This document shows positions 53,573 through 60,142 of a stretch of DNA of 64,000 nucleotides, piece after piece. Each line of letters starts with the position of its first letter. The first letter of the stretch is position 1. The position numbers and the translations under genes were made by a program. Below the pieces are notes generated by a model that made no database searches, had not been told where the DNA came from, and saw only the letters and a program-made list of their open reading frames with translations. Source of the DNA: Pseudomonas sp. UBA5706 (GTDB lineage: Bacteria > Pseudomonadota > Gammaproteobacteria > Pseudomonadales > Pseudomonadaceae); contig NZ_DIHC01000026.1 of the NCBI RefSeq assembly GCF_002419965.1, forward strand, positions 1 through 64,000, read 5' to 3'.

Positions 53573-54268
53573 ATGCACATTCTTTACGCGAACCAGATCA
53601 ACGATGACCACCTGAACCGGTATCAGCGAGAATTCATGCGTGGCCTGCGGTCCGGGACGCTGGCCGCCGAGGTTGAGGGTGCCAATGCCTTGGGCGGCGG
53701 TCATAGCCGCAAGAGTTTCACCACGGCCCAGGATTGGGTCACGGCGTTTTTTGAAAAAGGTGCCGACGAAGTACTGGGTTATTACGCCGACGATTTTGTC
53801 TGGGAGGACATCGAATTCGGCCAGACCATCACCACCAAGGAAGAGTTGTATAAAGCCTTCGTGGTGTTCAACAACTCCGGTCCGGACTCCGAATTCGGCG
53901 AGCATCTGTTTGAAATGATCAGCTATGACGGGCACACCGTACCGGTTTCTACCGCGACGTTGCGCCAGGAAGGCACGCCCGCCGGCTGGAGCGAGCAGGA
54001 TTACCACCGTTTGACTGACAACATGCGCCTGGGCGCAGACTTCGAATATGACGAGTGGGGTTACATGCAGTGGATCTGGAAGGCCCGGCATAACGCGGAC
54101 TTTTTCGGCATCCCGGCCAAAGGCAAGACAACCGTGACCCGGGGCACCACCACCCAGTTCTATCGTCACGGCAAGATCGTGCGCTGCCGCACCCACTGGA
54201 ATTTCCGTGAATTCGCGATCCAGCTCGGGCTGATCCCGCCACCGGACGAAGCCTGGCGCAATAACTAA
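53573..54268 (+). CDS. NTF2/SnoaL-fold protein, long form
   Basis: The 231-residue protein has an NTF2-like domain in about residues 50-225 (AQDWVTAFFEKGADEVLGYY, ADDFVWEDIEFGQTITTKEE, then FFGIPAKGKTTVTRGTTTQF and HGKIVRCRTHWNF). An extra N-terminal 45 residues precede it. The SnoaL/NTF2 fold includes limonene-epoxide hydrolases, ketosteroid isomerases, scytalone dehydratase and polyketide cyclases, so a hydrolase, lyase or isomerase is likely. It shares clear local similarity with the protein at 57565 (FEDINFDL against WEDIEFGQ, GDFLGVPAAGK against ADFFGIPAKGK). Divergent from the P450, first in an operon with an aldo/keto reductase and a Rieske ferredoxin. Confidence 0.82.
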   Translation: MHILYANQINDDHLNRYQREFMRGLRSGTLAAEVEGANALGGGHSRKSFTTAQDWVTAFFEKGADEVLGYYADDFVWEDIEFGQTITTKEELYKAFVVFNNSGPDSEFGEHLFEMISYDGHTVPVSTATLRQEGTPAGWSEQDYHRLTDNMRLGADFEYDEWGYMQWIWKARHNADFFGIPAKGKTTVTRGTTTQFYRHGKIVRCRTHWNFREFAIQLGLIPPPDEAWRNN

Positions 54269-54296
54269 GCTCACCGTTACCGAGAAGGAGTTGAGC

Positions 54297-55343
54297 ATGC
54301 GCTACTCGATACTGGGGCGCAGCGGGCTGCGCGTGTCGCAAATGTGCCTGGGCACCATGACGTTTGGCCCAGGGGCCGAGTGGTCGCGTTCCGAAGCTCA
54401 GGCGCGTGCGGTGTTCGACGCCTATGTGCAAGGCGGCGGCAATTTCATCGACACCGCCAACATGTACACCGGTGGTGAAAGCGAAAAGATCGTCGGCCAT
54501 TTGGTGGCCCATGATCGCGAACGTTTCGTGGTGTCCACCAAGTATGCCAACGCGGTGCCCGGCAGGGGCGACCCCAACGCCGCCGGCATGCACCGCAAAA
54601 GCCTTGTGCAGTCGCTGGACGCCAGCCTGAGGCGGCTTGGGCTCGACTACATCGACCTGTACCTGGTGCACTGGTGGGATTTCACCACGCCGGTGGAGGA
54701 GGTACATCGTGCATTGGACGACGCCATTGGTGCCGGCAAAATCCTGCACATCGGCTTGTCCGATGTACCGGCCTGGGTGGTGTCCCGGGCCCAGGCGTTT
54801 CATGAACTGCGCGGCCTGGCCCCGGTTGCCTGCATGCAGTTGGAATATAGCCTGGTGCAGCGCTCCATCGAACGTGAGCACCTTCCCCTGGCCGCCGCGT
54901 ATGACATTGGCGTGACGGCCTGGTCGCCGCTGGCCGGCGGGATTCTCAGTGGCAAGTACACCCGCCCGCACGCGCATGACGGCCCCAAGCGCATGGATTC
55001 CATGCAGCTGCAGGTACTGGACGCGCGTAATCGCGGCATCGCCCTGGCGGTGGATCGAGTGGCCGATCGCTTGCAGATCTCGTCCTCGCAGGTGGCGCTG
55101 GCGTGGATCATGTCGCGCGGGGTCATTCCCATCGTCGGCGCAACCTGCGCCCTGCAGATGCAGGAGAATCTGAACGCCGCCGAGCAGGTTCTGGACAGTG
55201 CGACACTGGCGGAGCTGGATCAGGCCAGCGCCTTTGAGGCCGGGCACCCCTACAACATGCTGGAATGGGACATGCCTATGTCCCTGGGGTATGGCGGCAT
55301 GTTCGATCAACTGGACCTGCGACGGTTTCCAGGCCGGCGTTAG
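54297..55343 (+). CDS. Aldo/keto reductase
   Basis: The 348-residue TIM-barrel AKR is NAD(P)H-dependent and interconverts carbonyls and alcohols. The catalytic Asp and Tyr are in NFIDTANMYTGGESE, the Lys in VVSTKYANAVPG, and the His in YLVHWWDFTTP. The nucleotide pocket region is PIVGATCALQMQENL. I chose the ATG at 54297 (RBS AAGGAG, 6 bases); a TTG two codons earlier is also open. It could oxidise a diol or reduce an aldehyde in the island's pathway. It lies 28 bases after the NTF2-fold gene. Confidence 0.92.
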   Translation: MRYSILGRSGLRVSQMCLGTMTFGPGAEWSRSEAQARAVFDAYVQGGGNFIDTANMYTGGESEKIVGHLVAHDRERFVVSTKYANAVPGRGDPNAAGMHRKSLVQSLDASLRRLGLDYIDLYLVHWWDFTTPVEEVHRALDDAIGAGKILHIGLSDVPAWVVSRAQAFHELRGLAPVACMQLEYSLVQRSIEREHLPLAAAYDIGVTAWSPLAGGILSGKYTRPHAHDGPKRMDSMQLQVLDARNRGIALAVDRVADRLQISSSQVALAWIMSRGVIPIVGATCALQMQENLNAAEQVLDSATLAELDQASAFEAGHPYNMLEWDMPMSLGYGGMFDQLDLRRFPGRR

Positions 55344-55407
55344 GCGCCCCACCGGGCAGGCCGATGCTCGCCTGCTCGATATAACAATAAAACCTCAGGA
55401 GAGCTTC

Positions 55408-55749
55408 ATGAGTACACCAGATAATGCCCGGTTGATCGCCAGCTCGGGCAATTTCCAGCGGGTCGGTTCGGTCACTGCGCTGCGCGGTGGCGAGCCGGTA
55501 GCGGCTGTCGTCGATGGCCAGGCAGTGGCGGTTTTTGCAGTGGAAGACGGCGTGATCGCCACGGCGGGCATCTGTCCCCATGCCGATGGGCCTTTGCATG
55601 AAGGTGAAGTCGAGGGGCACTTACTGACCTGTCCCTGGCACGGTTGGCAGTTCGATCTGCAGACCGGTGTTTGCGAGGATGATCCGTGCATCAATCTGGC
55701 GCGCTACGAGGTGCGCATCGACGGTGACGATATTCTGGTGCGCATCTAA
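55408..55749 (+). CDS. Rieske-type [2Fe-2S] ferredoxin
   Basis: The 113-residue soluble Rieske protein has the ligand pairs Cys56-x-His58 (ICPHADG) and Cys75-x2-His78 (TCPWHGWQFD), the standard bacterial Rieske ferredoxin pattern. It normally delivers electrons to a Rieske oxygenase; no oxygenase alpha subunit occurs in the window. It might share the ferredoxin reductase at 31968 or serve as an alternative carrier. I chose the ATG at 55408 with AGGAG upstream. Last gene of its operon, followed by a strong terminator. Confidence 0.93.
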   Translation: MSTPDNARLIASSGNFQRVGSVTALRGGEPVAAVVDGQAVAVFAVEDGVIATAGICPHADGPLHEGEVEGHLLTCPWHGWQFDLQTGVCEDDPCINLARYEVRIDGDDILVRI

Positions 55750-55775
55750 GCCCGGCTGAACCGGTGGACGACAAG

Positions 55776-55805
55776 GGGCGTGTGATCACACGCCCATTTT
55801 TTTGC
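55776..55805 (+). terminator. Intrinsic terminator of the NTF2-AKR-Rieske operon
   Basis: GGGCGTGTGA and TCACACGCCC form a perfect self-complementary 20-base stem (55776-55795) followed by A and seven T. The hairpin overlaps the last codons and stop of the convergent EthD-like gene, whose C-terminal lysines are encoded by the T-run read on the other strand. Confidence 0.88.
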
Positions 55806-56673
55806 GTTTGCGGGCGGGTGGGCTGGTGCCGTAAAGGGTGCGTGTCACTGCACGTTGCAACTGCAGGTCTGCACCGGCGAGCGTGATGGTTTGCAACGCG
55901 TCCAGACCGCGCAGGCCCAGGTGCGTTGGCTGGCCATTTTCCACCATGACGTGGCGATCGTCGATGCGGTAAAGGTGCAGTCTGCCCAGCGCCTCATAAT
56001 CATGCGGATGGCCCAAGGCGCATGCGCCCTTGATGCTGTCGAGGGTCAATTGGCTGTCGAGGCCTTCGATGCGTAACACCGCCTCGAAGGTTGTTGCGGT
56101 GGACTGCTGGTTGTCGACGCCAGCGGTGCGCCACTGGCTCGGGTCGCCGCTGCTCAATACATGCATGTGCAAACCGTGGATCACCGGGTCTGCGCTCAAG
56201 GCGGGTATCAACCAGCGCTCCACCGTATCAATCAGTTCCCTGGGATTATGCCCCGTCCGCAACCCCAGCAGCATGACAAAGCCCACGCTGCCCGCGCTTG
56301 CCGGGCGGCTGTGATAGCTGCGGCTCGCACCCGGCTCCAGGTTGTAGAGCAACGACGTCTTGAACAGATTGCGTTCGTCGGCCTGAATCAGCGCGGCGAC
56401 CTTGCTATTGATCAGGCCTTCACGTGCCGCGGGGCTGAGGAAGCCAACTTCGGCTAAGCCATGGAAGCGCGCAGCCACCGGCCAGGAGCGCGATACATGG
56501 TTCGGTAGCGCCAGGTTGCGCACCACCGCGCCCAGGTGAAACTGTGTGTAGGTCTCGAAACCCGGAATGCGCGCCGCGAGAACGCCGTGTACATCACGCC
56601 AGTAGCGGAAAAACAAGCGTGCGGACAGGTCGTTCTTTTTGCTTAACAGGGCGAGGGTGGTTACAGGGGTCAT
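55786..56673 (-). CDS. EthD-domain protein, probably duplicated
   Basis: The 295-residue protein resembles EthD-type dimeric alpha/beta barrels. The first copy starts at TTLALLSKKNDLSARLFFRY (WRDVHGVLAARIPGFETYTQ follows), the second near about 130 (VGFVMLLGLRTGHNPRELID). EthD proteins accompany P450 systems (for example ethyl tert-butyl ether oxidation) without a settled biochemical role. It ends with a basic tail (ARKRKKMGV) encoded within the convergent terminator. I chose the ATG at 56673, where conserved sequence begins; an alternative at 56721 adds 16 residues. Last gene of the 57978-55786 minus operon. Confidence 0.78.
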   Translation of the reverse strand: MTPVTTLALLSKKNDLSARLFFRYWRDVHGVLAARIPGFETYTQFHLGAVVRNLALPNHVSRSWPVAARFHGLAEVGFLSPAAREGLINSKVAALIQADERNLFKTSLLYNLEPGASRSYHSRPASAGSVGFVMLLGLRTGHNPRELIDTVERWLIPALSADPVIHGLHMHVLSSGDPSQWRTAGVDNQQSTATTFEAVLRIEGLDSQLTLDSIKGACALGHPHDYEALGRLHLYRIDDRHVMVENGQPTHLGLRGLDALQTITLAGADLQLQRAVTRTLYGTSPPARKRKKMGV

Positions 56674-56733
56674 GGAAGAAAGGTCCTGGCCGGCAAGCGC
56701 GGGGCCTTGCCGGTGCCGCAAGGGAAGATACCG

Positions 56734-57528
56734 CTAGGCCGCGCCAAGAAAGCCGCCGTCCAGCGCAGTGATGCTGCCTGTCAGGTAGGCCCCGGCTCGT
56801 GATGCAAGAAAGATCACCATGCCACCGATGTCCTCTTGGCTGCCGAAACGCCCAGCCGGAATCTTTCCGAGCATGGTCTGTTCCAGGTTGGGCACCGCGT
56901 CAAAGAAACCGGCCGTCATGTCGCTGGGAAAATAGCCGGGTGCAATCGCATTCACGTTGATATGCCGCCCGCGCAGGTCGGAGGCCAGCATGCGTGTGAG
57001 TTGGTGCAACGCCGCCTTGCTGCAGCCATAGGCATAGGCGCCATTGCTCTGTGGCATGAGGCCACCGATGGAGCCGATATTGATGATACGTGCGGGGTCT
57101 GCGTTGCTCGCCTGCGCGCCCAACAGCGGCAATAACGCCTGGATCAACAGAAACGGCGTGCGCAGGTTCAGCCCCATCAGCTCGTCCCAGCGCTGCTCGC
57201 TGACACTGCCCAATGGCTCGGCGTTGAACGTCCCGGCGTTATTGACCAGGATATCCAGCGACGCGCTGTGCTGCGCCAGATCCAGGGCCAAGGCTTGAAC
57301 CTGCTCAGCCGAAGCCAGATCGTGTTGCACAAACGTGCAGCTGCCATACGCGGCCAGTTGCTCGGCATGACGTTCGCCAGCCTCTCGCGAACGGCCGCTG
57401 ATAAAGACGCGGCAACCGGCACGCACCAGCGTCGTGCTGATCAATGCCCCCACGCCCTTGGCGCCGCCGGTGACCAGCGCTGTTTTGCCTTTGAGTGAAA
57501 ACAGCTCGTGGTAGATATCCGCAACCAT
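56734..57528 (-). CDS. Short-chain dehydrogenase/reductase
   Basis: The 264-residue classical SDR has the NAD(P) motif VTGGAKGVGALI, the NNAG motif and the catalytic Tyr-Lys in AYGCSKAALHQL. The beta-2 loop SGRSREAGERHA favours NADP. The GGFLGAA C-terminus is typical. I chose the ATG at 57528; a TTG two codons upstream is open. It lies between the EthD and short NTF2-like genes. An alcohol or ketone of the P450 branch is the likely substrate. Confidence 0.9.
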   Translation of the reverse strand: MVADIYHELFSLKGKTALVTGGAKGVGALISTTLVRAGCRVFISGRSREAGERHAEQLAAYGSCTFVQHDLASAEQVQALALDLAQHSASLDILVNNAGTFNAEPLGSVSEQRWDELMGLNLRTPFLLIQALLPLLGAQASNADPARIINIGSIGGLMPQSNGAYAYGCSKAALHQLTRMLASDLRGRHINVNAIAPGYFPSDMTAGFFDAVPNLEQTMLGKIPAGRFGSQEDIGGMVIFLASRAGAYLTGSITALDGGFLGAA

Positions 57529-57564
57529 GATCAATTTCCCGAACGAGTGATGGGGTTGAGCTGA

Positions 57565-57978
57565 TCAGCCTGGAATAGCGCCCAACTGGCGCAACACCGG
57601 GATCGCATCCCAGATGCTGCGCTCGAGGATGATCTTGCCGTCCTTCCAGCCCATCACCGTGACGCCACGGGTTTTGGTGATCTTGCCGGCGGCCGGTACG
57701 CCGAGGAAGTCACCGGCGTGCTTGGTTTCCCATGTCCACTGAAACGAGCCCAGGGTTTGATCACCCACGTAGTCGAACACCTCGAAGCGGTTATAGGACT
57801 GGGTCGGGTCGGCGATCTCGAAGCCTTCGAAGAATGTGCGCAAGGCGGGCAGGTTGCTGTTGATGCGCAAATCGAAGTTGATGTCCTCGAATTCGAATGT
57901 GTCTGAGTACAGCGTCATCAACTCGTCCGTGCCGTTGGCGAAAAGGCCGATCCAATACTGTGACCATTGCAGGTTCAT
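57565..57978 (-). CDS. NTF2/SnoaL-fold protein, short form
   Basis: The 137-residue protein is a single NTF2/SnoaL-like domain: a helix with WSQYWIGLFANGTDELMTLY, strands with FEFEDINFDLRIN and GSFQWTWETKHAGDFLGVP, and GRD-like loop AAGKITKTRGVTVMGWKDGK. It is a paralogue of the 231-residue protein at 53573 and sits in a separate operon, first of three with an SDR and the EthD gene. As with its relative, hydrolase, isomerase or lyase action on an epoxide or related intermediate is plausible from the fold. It is divergent from the AraC gene. Confidence 0.82.
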   Translation of the reverse strand: MNLQWSQYWIGLFANGTDELMTLYSDTFEFEDINFDLRINSNLPALRTFFEGFEIADPTQSYNRFEVFDYVGDQTLGSFQWTWETKHAGDFLGVPAAGKITKTRGVTVMGWKDGKIILERSIWDAIPVLRQLGAIPG

Positions 57979-58279
57979 GCTGAGCTACTCCTGGCATTGA
58001 GATTGTTGTTATCGGGATGCAGCTGGTTGTCGAAAACCTCCCCACTTTACTCGCGCAAAACCGTCGCAGCGATGGCGCGCAATGCCAGCCCATGGCCGAA
58101 CGTGACAATGTCGACAGAGGCCCGACATGGCCGGAAAACTGCCTGTAAAAACGCGGACGGCTCTGCCTCAAGCCTTGCACAGACGTTTGTTGACAAGCGC
58201 CAAAGCGTGTGCCTAATTCGCCGGACAAAAATAAGATATGGCCATGGCGCGATTAGCCGTAGGCCCCTGAGGAGGCGCG
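57979..58279. promoter_or_regulatory. Divergent control region before the AraC gene
   Basis: There is no ORF I can support in these 301 bases. The region must contain promoters for both the AraC gene and the minus-strand NTF2-SDR-EthD operon, and probably the regulator's own sites. TTGTTGACAAGCGCCAAAG at about 58188 is the most distinctive motif. Confidence 0.45.
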
Positions 58280-59320
58280 ATGAAATCGGGAATTTCAGGT
58301 TGGGTATTGGCTATTGCACGCACGCTGGATGTCGCCGGCATACCCCACGAAAAGATTTTCCAACAGGTGGGCATGGACCCCGCCGGTCTCAGCGCAGGAA
58401 GCAACCGTTATTCCCAGGAAATGGTCAGCCGCTTGTGGCGGGCCGCGGTGCGGGAAACGGCAGATCCTTATTTCGGGCTAAAGGTAGCCTCGCAAATTCG
58501 GCCCTCGACCTTCAGCGTTGTGGGCTATGCGATGAGTTGCAGCGCCACTCTGGGCAACGCCCTTCATCGTTTCGCACGCTACGCCAAGCTGATCTCCAAC
58601 TCCGCGACGGTGACCCTGACCGAGGGTCCCGGCAAATTGTCCCTGAGCTTCAACTTCGATACCGGAGGTGCCCCGCCTATTTTCCACACGGTCGATACTG
58701 TGATGGCCGGACTGGTGTGCTTCAGCAGCTGGATCGCCGGCAAGCAGGTGGTGCCCCACGAGGTGCATTTCAGGCACGAGCGCCCGGCGAATATGAAGGC
58801 GTACACCAAGATACTCAAATGCCCGATTCACTTCGAGCAAGCTGATGACTGCATCGTGTTCAACAGCTGTGACATGACCCGTCCGATTCTCTCCGCCGAT
58901 GAGCAACTGGCCGCGCTGCTCGACAGCATGGCGGTGACGCAGATGGCTCAGTTGTCCGAGCGGTTTTCAAAGAAGGTGCGCGACTGCCTGGTCAAGCAGT
59001 TTTCCGAAGGCGAGATCTCACGGCGTGGCACGGCCGAGCTGATGCACATGACAGAGCGCACGTTGTTGCGCCGCTTGAAGGACGAGAACACCACCTTCCA
59101 GGAAGTGCTTGATCGCTTGCGTGAGGAGCTGGCTTACGAGTACCTGCGCAGTTCGGATGTCACGGTGCAGACAGTGTCCTCGATGCTCGGGTTCTCCGAT
59201 GCGAGCACCTTTTCCCGCGCGTTCAAACGCTGGACCGGGCGTCGCCCCAGCCTGGCCCAGTGCAAGGAGATAATGGCCAGTGGTGGCCGTCGGCCTGGAG
59301 GGGTTGCGTTAGGGGGATAG
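58280..59320 (+). CDS. AraC family regulator of the catabolic island
   Basis: The 346-residue regulator has the OruR-type 'arabinose-binding-like' sensing domain (about residues 20-205, SGISGWVLAIARTLDVAGIP at the start) and a C-terminal AraC DNA-binding domain. Its two helix-turn-helix motifs are seen in RGTAELMHMTERTLLRRLKD and TVQTVSSMLGFSDASTFSRA, then FKRWTGRRPSLAQ. GAGGAGG precedes the ATG. It sits at the end of the island, divergent from the NTF2-like operon, and is the only regulator in it, so it is the best candidate to sense the substrate and activate all the units. Confidence 0.92.
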   Translation: MKSGISGWVLAIARTLDVAGIPHEKIFQQVGMDPAGLSAGSNRYSQEMVSRLWRAAVRETADPYFGLKVASQIRPSTFSVVGYAMSCSATLGNALHRFARYAKLISNSATVTLTEGPGKLSLSFNFDTGGAPPIFHTVDTVMAGLVCFSSWIAGKQVVPHEVHFRHERPANMKAYTKILKCPIHFEQADDCIVFNSCDMTRPILSADEQLAALLDSMAVTQMAQLSERFSKKVRDCLVKQFSEGEISRRGTAELMHMTERTLLRRLKDENTTFQEVLDRLREELAYEYLRSSDVTVQTVSSMLGFSDASTFSRAFKRWTGRRPSLAQCKEIMASGGRRPGGVALGG

Positions 59321-59472
59321 TGCGCCAGAGGCGAAAAGACCGGACTGAATCCATTCGCGGGTAGGTGCCGATCAGGTAACGCCTGTAGCGTTTTCTGATA
59401 TCGGCAACCTTAGAGTGTGCGTGGTGGGCGCCGAGAGCAGGTCTCTGCGCCCCTCGTTGCTGCGTCGAGGGA

Positions 59473-59850
59473 TTACTGGCCGAGCTTCGAGTCGACGCAG
59501 CCGGTGCTCGTGCATTCGCGTTCCCGTTCCTGCAGGAAGGCCATGCGTTGCTGAGTCGTCTCGACCGCGCACGCCAGGTTGACGAAGTAGCCGGATGATT
59601 TCTCTTCGCTGCAATCATTGTCGCGCTGTTTGATCCAGGCAACCTGGCCCGCCTTGAGAGCACTTTGCTGGGTTGGATTGAGGTGTTTACGCAGGGCGGT
59701 GTATTCCTGGTTCAGATCTCTGTCGGCTTGTGAGAACAGGTTGCTCACGCAGTAAACCTGATCGAACGCATTGCGAGGCTGTGCACAGCCGGCCGCCTGT
59801 ACGCCGAGAGGGAACAGAACGGTTAGTAAAGCAATCGAGATTTTTCTCAT
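59473..59850 (-). CDS. LprI-like DUF1311 secreted protein
   Basis: The 125-residue protein has a signal peptide (RKISIALLTVLFPLGVQA) and the LprI/DUF1311 domain: cysteines in AAGCAQPRNAFDQVYCVSN, then the LNQEYTALRKHLNPTQQSAL and AWIKQRDNDC segments. LprI in mycobacteria inhibits lysozyme; for Pseudomonas members the role is unproved. I chose the ATG at 59850, with AAGGA 9 bases upstream. It is a single gene between the AraC gene and the E1 dehydrogenase gene. Confidence 0.88.
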   Translation of the reverse strand: MRKISIALLTVLFPLGVQAAGCAQPRNAFDQVYCVSNLFSQADRDLNQEYTALRKHLNPTQQSALKAGQVAWIKQRDNDCSEEKSSGYFVNLACAVETTQQRMAFLQERERECTSTGCVDSKLGQ

Positions 59851-60142
59851 TGGGCACATCCTTTTGTTTTGAGATTAATGGCTCAAGAATATCCCACGCG
59901 TATTGGAGCAGCCACCCCAACGTGTCTGTGAGTCAAGCACGGCTTCGCCCCGCAGGGTGGCGCTCACTTGATGCCTTAATCAACCCAATCCATTTATCGC
60001 TGCGCGGCGCACGTCGTCTCAGGCGAACCTATTTCAAGACGTGCTGGAGCTGCGAAGACAACCTTTTGGGCCTTTACGCTCGTGGCACGCGCGCAGGAAG
60101 CAGAGGCAGGCCTGGGCCTGCTCTGCTTCATCTGCCGCTCAA

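Noticed and set aside
60100..60127. Hairpin GCAGAG/CTCTGC after the E1 gene as a terminator
   Set aside because: The stem is imperfect and the minus-strand exit lacks a T-run, so I could not support termination. Nothing else is visible in 59851-60142.
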